Of a stretch of DNA of 64,000 bases, positions 34,172 through 42,628 are shown one piece after another (position 1 is the stretch's first letter; each line of letters begins with the position of its first letter). A model generated the notes under the pieces. The model had not been told where the DNA came from. It worked only from the letters and a program-made list of their open reading frames with translations, and ran no database searches. The DNA lies in contig JBGVKY010000026.1 of the NCBI GenBank assembly GCA_045123995.1, forward strand, positions 62,001 through 126,000, written 5' to 3'. The stretch is from HGM11501 sp045123995. Lineage in GTDB: Bacteria > Bacillota > Clostridia > CAKSNL01 > HGM11501. Position numbers and translations under genes: made by a program.

Positions 34172-34200
34172 TTGACCTTCGACAATTTTTGTGGTATAAT
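34172..34200 (+). promoter_or_regulatory. Sigma-A promoter of the 2-oxoacid oxidoreductase operon
   Basis: TTGACC (34172-34177), 17-base spacer, TATAAT (34195-34200). The spacer contains TTCGACA (34178-34184), the reverse complement of the Spo0A box TGTCGAA. Confidence 0.8.
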
Positions 34201-34230
34201 CTAATAATTAAATTAAAGGGGAGAGGTCTG

Positions 34231-34851
34231 ATGAAAAAAATTCACATTTTTGTAGGGCATTACGGAAGCGGAAAGACAGAATTAGCCGTTAATTTTGCCC
34301 TTAAAAACAAGGTGGATTTAATAGCTGACCTGGATACAGTTAACCCCTATTTCAGAACTAATGATGTAAAGATGCTTTTGGAAAAAGAAAATATCAAAGT
34401 GGTTGTTCCGCATTATGCAGGTACAAATGTGGATTTGCCGTCTTTACCGCCCGAAATCTATTCCGCATTTACCGAAAATAAAGTGGCCGTTTTGGATATC
34501 GGCGGAGATGATGATGGAGCAGCTGTCTTAGGAAGATTCAAAAACCTTATAACAGAAGAAAATGCAGAAATTTATTTTGTTATAAATGTTTTAAGGCCTG
34601 AAACTGATACGCCTGAGAAGATAATAGAGATGATAAGAGCAATCGAATATACATCAAGGCAAAAGGTTACTTATCTTGTAAACAATACAAATCTTATGGG
34701 AGAAACAGAATATTCTCATGTATTAAAGGGAGAAAAAATCGTCAGGGAAGTTTCTTCTTTAACGGGTATTCCTTTTTACGGGAATTCGGTAAAGAAAGAG
34801 CTTGCAAAAAAAGATGATTTTTCAATAGATAAATATATCACTATGCTTTAG
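34231..34851 (+). CDS. P-loop ATPase of the oxidoreductase operon (MinD/CobQ-like)
   Basis: 206 residues. Walker A variant HYGSGKTELAVNF at about 10-22, LIADLDTVNPYFRTND as the deviant-Walker-like Asp strand, AVLDIGGDDDGAAVLG as Walker B, and VTYLVNNTNLMGET as the base-recognition loop. It resembles MinD/CobQ-type nucleotide binders. It is first in the operon with ferredoxin and three oxidoreductase subunits; association with such genes suggests metal or cluster insertion, but function is unproven. The ATG at 34231 follows AGGGGAGAGG. Confidence 0.82.
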   Translation: MKKIHIFVGHYGSGKTELAVNFALKNKVDLIADLDTVNPYFRTNDVKMLLEKENIKVVVPHYAGTNVDLPSLPPEIYSAFTENKVAVLDIGGDDDGAAVLGRFKNLITEENAEIYFVINVLRPETDTPEKIIEMIRAIEYTSRQKVTYLVNNTNLMGETEYSHVLKGEKIVREVSSLTGIPFYGNSVKKELAKKDDFSIDKYITML

Positions 34852-34877
34852 TGTCAATAAAGAAAGGAATGATACAT

Positions 34878-35084
34878 ATGTCAAAGGCTCATTTCAATGA
34901 AGAAGTTTGTAAAGGCTGCGGTCTTTGCACAACAGTTTGTCCTAAAAATATTGTTGTTATCAATAAAGACAAACTCAATAAAAAAGGTTATAATCCCGCA
35001 GGAGTGACGGATGTGGAAAAATGCATAGGTTGTGCATTTTGTGCGATGATTTGTCCCGACTGTGCAATAGAAGTAAAGGAGTGA
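34878..35084 (+). CDS. korD: 2x[4Fe-4S] ferredoxin subunit of 2-oxoacid oxidoreductase
   Basis: 68 residues with two cluster motifs, CKGCGLCTTVCPKN and CIGCAFCAMICPDCA. It carries electrons from the thiamine centre to free ferredoxin. The ATG at 34878 follows AGAAAGGAATG. It lies five bases from the alpha-subunit gene. VorD is the alternative name. Confidence 0.93.
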   Translation: MSKAHFNEEVCKGCGLCTTVCPKNIVVINKDKLNKKGYNPAGVTDVEKCIGCAFCAMICPDCAIEVKE

Positions 35085-35089
35085 CAAAA

Positions 35090-36157
35090 ATGGAAGAAAA
35101 GGTTTTAATGAAAGGAAACGAGGCTTTGGCTCGTGCGGCTATAGAGGCCGGATGTAAACATTTCTTCGGCTATCCCATAACTCCTCAGACAGAGGTTGCG
35201 GCTTATATGGCTAAGCAGATGCCAAAAATTGGAGGAACTTTCCTTCAGGCTGAAAGCGAAGTTTCTGCAATCAACATGGTTTACGGAGCGGCAGGTGCAG
35301 GCGCAAGGGTTATGACATCATCTTCAAGCCCCGGAATCAGCTTGAAATCAGAAGGTATTTCATACATCGCAGGAAGCGATCTCCCCTGTGTAATTTGTAA
35401 TATTGTGCGAGGAGGCCCCGGACTTGGCGGTATCCAGCCTGCACAGAGTGACTATTTTCAGGCTACAAAAGGCGGCGGTCACGGTGACTATCATTTAATC
35501 GTTTTAGCCCCTGCTTCCGTTCAGGAAATGGTAGACCTTGTAAAAGAAGCTTTTGATCTTGCAGACTTTTACAGAATGCCTGTTATGATTATGGGTGACG
35601 GAATGCTGGGTCAGATGATGGAACCTGTTGTGTTCGGTAACTACAAGAGCAAAAAAGAGCTTTCAGAAAAAACATGGGCTACGAAGGGAACAAACATGGA
35701 AAGAGAACACAATATTGTAAACTCTCTTTACATCACCCCCGATGAGCTTGAAAAACTGGTTCAGGAAAGATATAAAAAGTACGACGTAATCAAGAAAGAA
35801 GAATCAAGAGCAGAAGAATATATGTGCGAGGATGCAGATATTATCATTGCGGCATACGGAACAATTGCCCGCGTGGCAAAATCTGCTATCAGCCGTGCAA
35901 GAGAAAAGGGAATAAAGGTTGGCCTTATTCGTCCTATTACTCTTTGGCCTTTCCCCACGGAAGTATATGCTAAATATGCTGGTAAAATCAAATCTTTCCT
36001 TGCTGTAGAAATGAGCATGGGACAGATGATAGAAGATGTACGACTTTCTGTCGAAGGAAAGACTCCTGTTGATTTCTACGGACGTACAGGCGGTATGATT
36101 CCCAGCCCTGAAGAAATCGTTGAAAAATTAGAAGCTATGATGGGAGGCAGAAAATAA
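35090..36157 (+). CDS. korA: 2-oxoacid:ferredoxin oxidoreductase, alpha subunit (KorA/VorB)
   Basis: 355 residues. Pyrimidine-binding and transketolase-C-like domains: LMKGNEALARAAIEAGCKHF, FGYPITPQTEVAAYMA, SSSPGISLKSEGISYIAG, GPGLGGIQPAQSDYFQAT. It oxidatively decarboxylates 2-oxoglutarate or branched-chain 2-oxoacids to acyl-CoA; the sequence alone does not decide which. The ATG at 35090 follows AAAGGAGTG. It overlaps the beta subunit by one base. Confidence 0.93.
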   Translation: MEEKVLMKGNEALARAAIEAGCKHFFGYPITPQTEVAAYMAKQMPKIGGTFLQAESEVSAINMVYGAAGAGARVMTSSSSPGISLKSEGISYIAGSDLPCVICNIVRGGPGLGGIQPAQSDYFQATKGGGHGDYHLIVLAPASVQEMVDLVKEAFDLADFYRMPVMIMGDGMLGQMMEPVVFGNYKSKKELSEKTWATKGTNMEREHNIVNSLYITPDELEKLVQERYKKYDVIKKEESRAEEYMCEDADIIIAAYGTIARVAKSAISRAREKGIKVGLIRPITLWPFPTEVYAKYAGKIKSFLAVEMSMGQMIEDVRLSVEGKTPVDFYGRTGGMIPSPEEIVEKLEAMMGGRK

Positions 36158-36900
36158 TGGCAACATTCAAAAGACCTCACGCACTTTGTGATGTGACACT
36201 CCATTATTGCCCCGGTTGTAATCACGGTATAGTTCACCGTCTGGTTGCAGAGGTAATAGATGAGCTTGGTATAGAGGGAAAAACTGTAGGTATAGCACCT
36301 GTTGGTTGTGCAGTTTTTGCATATAACTATTTCAACTGCGATATGCAGGAAGCAGCACACGGACGTGCTCCCGCTGTAGCAACAGGCGTTAAGAGAGTTC
36401 ATCCTGACAATGTAGTATTTACATACCAGGGAGACGGAGACCTCGCTGCAATCGGTACTGCTGAAACTGTACATGCGGCAGCAAGAGGAGAAAATATAAC
36501 CGTTATATTCATAAACAATGCAATATACGGAATGACAGGTGGACAGATGGCGCCCACCACGCTGCCCGGACAGATAACTCAGACTTCCCCTTATGGAAGA
36601 AATACAGAGACTCAGGGGCATCCTATAAGAGTTTGTGAAATGCTTTCAACTTTGGACGGTGTTGCTCTCGCTCAGCGTTGTGCTGTAAACAATATCAAAA
36701 ACATCAAAGAGACCAAGAAGGCAATCAAGAAAGCTTTCGAAAATCAGATAAACAAAAAAGGTTTTTCCATAGTTGAAGTTTTATCAACCTGTCCTACCAA
36801 CTGGGGACTTACACCCGTAGAGGCATTAAAGTGGCTTGAAGACAATATGATGCCTTACTATCCTCTTGGAGTATATAAAGACAAGGACGGTGATAAATAA
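36157..36900 (+). CDS. korB: 2-oxoacid:ferredoxin oxidoreductase, beta subunit
   Basis: 247 residues, thiamine-diphosphate-binding subunit. CPGCNHGIVHRLVAEVID near the start, YQGDGDLAAIGTAETVHA as the TPP/Mg motif GDGD, and INNAIYGMTGGQMAPTT. It is preceded and followed by one-base stop/start overlaps, implying equal synthesis of the subunits. Confidence 0.95.
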   Translation: MATFKRPHALCDVTLHYCPGCNHGIVHRLVAEVIDELGIEGKTVGIAPVGCAVFAYNYFNCDMQEAAHGRAPAVATGVKRVHPDNVVFTYQGDGDLAAIGTAETVHAAARGENITVIFINNAIYGMTGGQMAPTTLPGQITQTSPYGRNTETQGHPIRVCEMLSTLDGVALAQRCAVNNIKNIKETKKAIKKAFENQINKKGFSIVEVLSTCPTNWGLTPVEALKWLEDNMMPYYPLGVYKDKDGDK

Positions 36901-37430
36901 TGGCAACTCATGAAATTATACTTGCAGGTTTCGGCGGACAAGGTATTTTGTTTGCAGGAAAATTACTTGCATATTGCGGAATGGTTTCTGATAAAGAGCT
37001 TTCATGGCTTCCTTCTTATGGTCCTGAAATGAGAGGCGGAACATGTAACTGCCATGTTATTTTATCCGATGAGCCCGTAAGCTCTCCATTGATCACAAAA
37101 CCCAGCGTTCTTTTTGCAATGAACCAGCCCTCTTTGGACAAATTTATTGATTCGGTACAGGAAGGCGGAGTTGTGGTATACGATGCTTCTTTGGTATCAG
37201 GCGATATAAAGAGAAAGGACATAAAGGCGGTTGGTATTCCTGCAACAAAGCTTGCCAATGAAATGGGAGCTTCCAAGCTTGCCAACATGATTTTGGTAGG
37301 AGCAATGCTTAAGGCTACTGATATTGCAGATATCAAGGTTGTTGAAACTGCACTTTCAAAGGTTATTCCTGCGAAAAAGACTGATATGCTCGAACTTAAC
37401 TTAAATTGCATCAAAAAAGGTATGGAATAA
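36900..37430 (+). CDS. korC: 2-oxoacid:ferredoxin oxidoreductase, gamma subunit
   Basis: 176 residues. Typical start EIILAGFGGQGILFAGKLL and LPSYGPEMRGGTCNCHVILS. It joins the alpha and beta subunits and binds CoA. It is last in the operon, followed by a strong terminator. Confidence 0.95.
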   Translation: MATHEIILAGFGGQGILFAGKLLAYCGMVSDKELSWLPSYGPEMRGGTCNCHVILSDEPVSSPLITKPSVLFAMNQPSLDKFIDSVQEGGVVVYDASLVSGDIKRKDIKAVGIPATKLANEMGASKLANMILVGAMLKATDIADIKVVETALSKVIPAKKTDMLELNLNCIKKGME

Positions 37431-37433
37431 GAA

Positions 37434-37471
37434 AAAAAGCTGAAATTTACGAAAGTGAATTTCAGCTTTTT
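37434..37471 (+). terminator. Terminator of the kor operon
   Basis: A 17-bp stem with one G-T pair (37434-37450 with 37455-37471) capped by a GAAA tetraloop and a T-run. Confidence 0.9.
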
Positions 37472-37474
37472 CTA

Positions 37475-37503
37475 TTGCAATAAATATTTACCTATGCTAT
37501 AAT
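37475..37503 (+). promoter_or_regulatory. Sigma-A promoter of the DUF4432 gene
   Basis: TTGCAA (37475-37480), 17-base spacer, TATAAT (37498-37503). Confidence 0.78.
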
Positions 37504-37550
37504 TTGCTTGTATATTAAGAAAATAACCATTTTTGAAAAGAGGGGTAAAT

Positions 37551-38546
37551 ATGAATTACTATGTAGGTCATCATTCACAGATAAGAGGAGCAGAAGAACA
37601 TATCTTAGTGGGCGGAAAAGGAAACGGAATGAGACTTCTTACTGTAAGAAACGGAAAAGGTCTTGATTTAACCATTTCTGTTGACAGATGTATGGATGTG
37701 CCAAGAATTAGTTATAAAGGCGTGAATGTAGGTTATTTCGCCCCATCAGGCTATGTGGCACCTTCTTACTATAACGGAGATTTCTTAAACTCTTTTACAG
37801 CAGGATTTTTTACTACTTGCGGTCTTACAACTGTGGGCGGTCCCTCTGAAGACCAGGGGGAATTTTGCCCTATGCATGGGACAATTTCTAATATTCCTGC
37901 AGAAAGTTTTTCTATTGAAGAAACAGACGAGGGAATAACCATTTCTGGTAAAATTAGAGATGCGGCACTTTTCAGAAGAAAGCTTACACTTAACCGTAAA
38001 TATTTTATTTCATACAAAGAAAACATAATAAAAATGGAGGATGAGATTGTAAACGAGGGCACAGAAGAGTCTCCCTTAATGCTTCTCTATCATTGCAACA
38101 TTGGATATCCTCTTTTAAGCGAAAATTCAAAGGTTGTAATTCCTGCTAACAGTGTCATTCCCAGAAACGAGATCGCTGCTAAAGGCCTTAAAGATGCACT
38201 TAAAATGACAAAGCCTCAGCACGGCATAGAAGAAGAGTGCTTCTTCTATGATGTCAAGGATAAGGATAGTTATGCTAAGGTTGGAATATATTCTCCTTCA
38301 GAAAACATAGGACTTACCCTTGGTTTTGATAAAAGACAGCTTAGCAAGTTTACGGAGTGGAAAATGATGGGAGAAATTGAATATGCTTTAGGGTTGGAAC
38401 CAGGCATTTGTTTCCCCGAAGAAAGAAAGGTTTTAAGAGAAAGAGGAGAGCTTAAATTCTTAAAACCCTCTGAAAGCTATAAAACATCATTATCTTTTGA
38501 ATTTTTTAATAGCATTGAAGCTTTCGATGAAGAATTATTAAAATAA
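37551..38546 (+). CDS. DUF4432 aldose-1-epimerase-like protein
   Basis: 331 residues of a galactose-mutarotase-like beta-sandwich. Features: LLTVRNGKGLDLTISVDRCM, GYFAPSGYVAPSYYNG, TTCGLTTVGGPSEDQGEFCP, MHGTISNIPA, LMLLYHCNIGYPLL, and FTEWKMMGEIEYALGLEPG. It probably acts on a sugar anomer or sugar acid. The ATG at 37551 follows AGAGGGG. The nearby galT gene supports a role in hexose use, though a permease gene lies between. Confidence 0.85.
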   Translation: MNYYVGHHSQIRGAEEHILVGGKGNGMRLLTVRNGKGLDLTISVDRCMDVPRISYKGVNVGYFAPSGYVAPSYYNGDFLNSFTAGFFTTCGLTTVGGPSEDQGEFCPMHGTISNIPAESFSIEETDEGITISGKIRDAALFRRKLTLNRKYFISYKENIIKMEDEIVNEGTEESPLMLLYHCNIGYPLLSENSKVVIPANSVIPRNEIAAKGLKDALKMTKPQHGIEEECFFYDVKDKDSYAKVGIYSPSENIGLTLGFDKRQLSKFTEWKMMGEIEYALGLEPGICFPEERKVLRERGELKFLKPSESYKTSLSFEFFNSIEAFDEELLK

Positions 38547-39871
38547 AAGGCAGTACTGCCTTTTATTTTTTTTCCATAAAAGTATAAAGGTAAACCGGAT
38601 AAAGTTATTCCGATACTAAAAAAAGCTAAAATTCTTGCTTTTAGACCGGAGAAAAATAATTGGTTTATCAGAACATAAATGCCACTTAAAATGGCGATTA
38701 AGGGGATAAAAGGGTAGAGGGGTACTTTATAATTTCGTTTTAGATTAGGCTTCTTTTTTCTCAAAATAATAACAGCCAGAAATGTCATGGTATAAAAAAT
38801 CCAAGAAGAAAAAGTAGCTAAGTCTGTAAGAGAGTCAAAGGAGCCGAAAAATATATAAATACAAGCTAATATACCTATAAAACACATAGAATTGCTGGGG
38901 ACAGAATTTTCATTGAGAAAAAGCCAGGTTCTGCTTAAAGGAAAAAGCTTATTTATACTTAAAGCATATAAAACACGGGAACCCGTTATCAAAAAAGCGT
39001 TTGCTGCCCCCGTTACACACAAAATTATCCCGAGTTTTACAAGCATTTTTCCGGTAGGACCAAAGATTTTTAATGCAACCGTGGTTGCAGGGGATGTAGA
39101 TGCCATAAGCTCATTTGCAGACACAACATTAAGATAGGAAATGTTTATAATTACATATAAAATAATAATTAGTGTAACTCCGATAATTATAGCTTTGGGA
39201 AGATGCTTTTTTGGATTTTTTATCTCGCCCGAAATTGCACCTATATTAGCCCAACCTTCAAAGGTGAATAATACGGCTAAAAGAGTTGCACTTAAGGAAG
39301 TAAGTATATTTTTATCCTCGGATACCAACGGAATAATAACGCTGCCGTTGCCTTTACCTTTTATAAAACCACCAAATATAAAAAGTGCCAACAATATAAT
39401 TTTAGAAATTGTAAAAAGTGCCTGAGATTTTAAGATATTTTTCCCTTTGCAATTAAGGCATAGCAAAATAATTACAAATGAAATTGCCAAGGGTAAAATA
39501 AATTCTTCACTGAAATATTCTGATAATTCAGCGCTGATTCTTACAGCATATCCAGCTATAAAAGCAGGATAAAAAATGATTATTTGCGTGTATCCTGCAA
39601 GAAAACCTATTTTTTCATTATAGACAGAAGTGAGATAATTCATCATTCCTCCGGTATCAGGAAAAATAGTAGCAATTTCTGCAAAAGTCAAGGCTGAAAA
39701 AAGGGTTATAACGCCACCTAAAATCCATGAAAGAATTCCGCCTCCGGGAGCTCCTCCTGTGGCATTATATATGACGTAAGGTTTGAAAAACACGCCTGCT
39801 CCTATAACATTGTCTAAAATCAATAAGACCGCTCCTGTCAGCCCCAAATGCCTTTTAAGTTCACTTTTCAT
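38477..39871 (-). CDS. APC-family amino acid permease with anomalous C-terminus
   Basis: 464 residues as read, about 12 membrane helices. It starts LTGAVLLILDNVIGAGVFFK (glycine-rich substrate motif) and includes TFEGWANIGAISGEIKNP. RBS AGAGG precedes the ATG. The hydrophobic part ends at FYGKK. After an A8 run (38573-38566) the frame runs through the convergent terminator and 70 bases antisense to the DUF4432 gene. One A fewer would give GKK then TAA. The C-terminal 31 residues are therefore doubtful. Confidence 0.88.
   Translation of the reverse strand: MKSELKRHLGLTGAVLLILDNVIGAGVFFKPYVIYNATGGAPGGGILSWILGGVITLFSALTFAEIATIFPDTGGMMNYLTSVYNEKIGFLAGYTQIIIFYPAFIAGYAVRISAELSEYFSEEFILPLAISFVIILLCLNCKGKNILKSQALFTISKIILLALFIFGGFIKGKGNGSVIIPLVSEDKNILTSLSATLLAVLFTFEGWANIGAISGEIKNPKKHLPKAIIIGVTLIIILYVIINISYLNVVSANELMASTSPATTVALKIFGPTGKMLVKLGIILCVTGAANAFLITGSRVLYALSINKLFPLSRTWLFLNENSVPSNSMCFIGILACIYIFFGSFDSLTDLATFSSWIFYTMTFLAVIILRKKKPNLKRNYKVPLYPFIPLIAILSGIYVLINQLFFSGLKARILAFFSIGITLSGLPLYFYGKKIKGSTAFYFNNSSSKASMLLKNSKDNDVL
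38540..38569. terminator. Bidirectional terminator between DUF4432 and permease genes
   Basis: A 30-base perfect palindrome (arms ending GGCAG/CTGCC) flanked by A and T runs after the DUF4432 stop. On the minus strand it lies within the permease reading frame as given. Confidence 0.85.
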
Positions 39872-39977
39872 AAAATGCCTCTTTTTGTTTATTTAGTTAT
39901 ATATATAAAATGATCATATTAATTATTCTAAAGACATAAAAAGATATAATTAAAAGTAAAAAAAGAGCCAAAATTCA

Positions 39978-40006
39978 TTGACACTTTTTCTTTGCTGTGG
40001 CATAAT
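39978..40006 (+). promoter_or_regulatory. Sigma-A promoter of galT
   Basis: Consensus TTGACA (39978-39983), 17-base spacer, CATAAT (40001-40006). Confidence 0.78.
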
Positions 40007-40043
40007 TATAATAAGAGATTTTTGACAAAAGGGAGTTGCTTAA

Positions 40044-41534
40044 ATGATTTTTAAAAGCATTAAAAAATTAGTTACTTATGGTCTTGAGAAAGGTTTAATA
40101 AAAAAGGAAGACGAAATTTTCATCATAAATCAGTTAATAGCAGAACTTAATCTTGATTTTTATAATGACTGCGATGAAACATTTTCCAATATAAATTTAG
40201 AGGAAACTCTGAAAGAATTGTGTGATTATGCCGTTAATGAAAAAATCATTGATGACGGAATAGTTTCTAAAGACCTTTTTGATACGAAATTAATGGGTAT
40301 TTTAACTCCAAGACCGTCAGAAGTTATAAATAAATTTAAAGAGGCTTATTTGGTTTCCCCCAAGGAAGCAACAGATTTTTACTATAAATTCAGCCGTGAT
40401 ACAGATTATATAAGAACTTACAGGGTAAAGAAGGACTTGAAATGGGTGACCGAAAGCTCATACGGAGATATAGATATAACAATAAATTTATCTAAGCCTG
40501 AAAAAGACCCAAAAGCCATTGCCTTAGCTAAAACGGAAAAGCAGACAGGCTATCCTAAATGTCAACTTTGCAAAGAAAGCGAAGGATATAGAGGAAGAAT
40601 GGATTTTCCCGCAAGAGAAAACCACAGAATTATACCTATAACAATTAACAATAAACCATGGTGCTTTCAGTATTCACCCTATGTTTATTACAATGAACAT
40701 TGCATAGTGTTTAATAAAGACCATACACCTATGGCGATAAATAAGGAAACATTTGAAAAGCTTTTGAGCTTTGTTGAACAATTTCCTCACTATTTCTTGG
40801 GTTCCAACGCTGACCTTCCGATAGTAGGAGGTTCGATTTTGAGTCATGACCATTTTCAGGGAGGAAACTATGAATTTGCAATGGCTAAAGCTCCTATAGA
40901 AAAGGAAATAGAGTTTGTTGGCTTCAGCGATATAACTGCAGGCGTAGTAAAGTGGCCTATGTCTACCATAAGAATTAAAGGAAAAGACAAAGTAAGGCTT
41001 TGTCTTTTGGCTGATAAAATATTGAAATCCTGGATTGGTTATACCGACGAAGATGCGTTTATAATTGCAGAAACAAACGGAGAAAGACATAATACTATAA
41101 CGCCTATTGCCAGAATGAGAGACGGATTTTTCGAGCTTGATTTAGTTTTAAGAAATAATATTACTACAGAAGAACACCCTATGGGAGTTTATCATCCACA
41201 TAAGGAACTGCACAATATCAAAAAAGAAAATATAGGTTTAATTGAAGTTATGGGACTTGCTGTACTTCCGTCACGCCTCAAAGAAGAATTGAAGCTTTTG
41301 GGAGAGGCTTTGGCAGAGAATATAGATTTTGCAAACGACGAAAGAATCTCAAAGCATAAAGAATGGTCAGATAACTTCAGGGATAAATATACTTTTACAA
41401 AGGACAATGCAGAAGATATATTAAAAGATGAAGTAGGAAAGACATTCGTAAAGGTTTTAGAGCATGCAGGTGTTTATAAATGTACAAAAGAGGGAAGATG
41501 TGCGTTTGACAGATTTATAAATTCTGTAAAATAA
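40044..41534 (+). CDS. galT: UDP-glucose--hexose-1-phosphate uridylyltransferase, class 2
   Basis: 496 residues, the long Gram-positive type. It transfers UMP between UDP-glucose and galactose-1-phosphate in the Leloir pathway. Recognisable stretches: PKCQLCKESEGYRGRMDFPA, FQYSPYVYYNEHCIVF, PIVGGSILSHDHFQGGNYEF (His-containing active-site region) and HPMGVYHPHKELHNIKKENI. RBS AAGGGAG. No galK or galE is in the window. Confidence 0.95.
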   Translation: MIFKSIKKLVTYGLEKGLIKKEDEIFIINQLIAELNLDFYNDCDETFSNINLEETLKELCDYAVNEKIIDDGIVSKDLFDTKLMGILTPRPSEVINKFKEAYLVSPKEATDFYYKFSRDTDYIRTYRVKKDLKWVTESSYGDIDITINLSKPEKDPKAIALAKTEKQTGYPKCQLCKESEGYRGRMDFPARENHRIIPITINNKPWCFQYSPYVYYNEHCIVFNKDHTPMAINKETFEKLLSFVEQFPHYFLGSNADLPIVGGSILSHDHFQGGNYEFAMAKAPIEKEIEFVGFSDITAGVVKWPMSTIRIKGKDKVRLCLLADKILKSWIGYTDEDAFIIAETNGERHNTITPIARMRDGFFELDLVLRNNITTEEHPMGVYHPHKELHNIKKENIGLIEVMGLAVLPSRLKEELKLLGEALAENIDFANDERISKHKEWSDNFRDKYTFTKDNAEDILKDEVGKTFVKVLEHAGVYKCTKEGRCAFDRFINSVK

Positions 41535-41556
41535 ATTAAATCTAAGAGGTAAGGGT

Positions 41557-42627
41557 ATGAAGATTATACATACTGCCGATTTTCATTTAGACTCGGCGAT
41601 GAAAACCAATTTATCAAAAGAAGATGCAAAAACAAGAAAAAATGAAATACTGAATACCTTCGAAAGAATGGTTGATTTCGCCGTCAAAAATGAAGTTAAA
41701 GTTATTTTGATAGCAGGGGATCTGTTCGATACAAAAGCTGTAACTAGAAAGACAAAAAATGTTATTACCGACTGCATAGAAAGAAATCCTCACATTGATT
41801 TTCTTTACCTAAAAGGAAATCACGACAAAGAGGTTTCTTTATATGAAGAAGAAATGCCTTCAAATCTTAAACTTTTTTCTGATGAATGGACAACTTACAG
41901 CTACGGTGACTTAAAGATTACAGGCGCCAATCTTACAGGCAATACAACTTTGTATAATTCTTTGTTACTTAATAGCTCAGATATTAATATTGTAGTTTTA
42001 CATGGACAGGAAACGAAATATGTAGGCAAGGATAAAACCGAGGCTGTAAATATACCCTTACTTAAAAATCGTTTTATAGATTATCTCGCATTAGGGCACA
42101 TTCACACCTACAAGGAAGATTTAATTGATAACAGAGGAAGATGGGTTTATTCGGGTTGTCCTGATGGAAGAGGCTATGATGAATGCGGAGTTAAAGGTTT
42201 TGTTTTGATTGACGTAAAAGACGGTATTTTGACTCACGAATTTATTGAGTTTCAGAGCCGTTTGATAACTGAAGTGCCTGTTGATATATCACATTGTCTT
42301 AAGACCACAGAAGTTGATGCAGCTGTTGCCAAGGAGCTTCGAAAGATTGATAAAGATAATTTAGTCAAGGTTAAACTCACGGGTAAAGTATCTGTTGACG
42401 CAAATTATGATATATCCTATATGGAAGATAAATATAAAAACGATTTCTTCGCTTTCAAAATTGACGGAGATGATGTGGGACTTAAGTTCGATATTGAAGA
42501 TTATAAATATTCTTCATCCCTTAAAGGAGAATTTATAAGAACCGTATTATCTGAGGATTATACCGAGGAAGAAAAAAGAGCAGTAATTGAACTTGGGATC
42601 CGTGCTCTTTCAGGAGAGGAGATCTGA
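41557..42627 (+). CDS. SbcD/YhaO-like DNA repair exonuclease
   Basis: 356 residues of a calcineurin-like metallophosphoesterase. Metal motifs: IIHTADFHLDSAM (D and H), LIAGDLFDTKAV, YLKGNHDKE, VVLHGQE and LALGHIHTYKED. About 130 C-terminal residues form an SbcD/Mre11-type cap. It likely forms a nuclease complex with the next gene, one base downstream of its stop. YhaO of Bacillus is the nearest known pairing. Confidence 0.9.
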   Translation: MKIIHTADFHLDSAMKTNLSKEDAKTRKNEILNTFERMVDFAVKNEVKVILIAGDLFDTKAVTRKTKNVITDCIERNPHIDFLYLKGNHDKEVSLYEEEMPSNLKLFSDEWTTYSYGDLKITGANLTGNTTLYNSLLLNSSDINIVVLHGQETKYVGKDKTEAVNIPLLKNRFIDYLALGHIHTYKEDLIDNRGRWVYSGCPDGRGYDECGVKGFVLIDVKDGILTHEFIEFQSRLITEVPVDISHCLKTTEVDAAVAKELRKIDKDNLVKVKLTGKVSVDANYDISYMEDKYKNDFFAFKIDGDDVGLKFDIEDYKYSSSLKGEFIRTVLSEDYTEEEKRAVIELGIRALSGEEI

Positions 42628-42628
42628 C

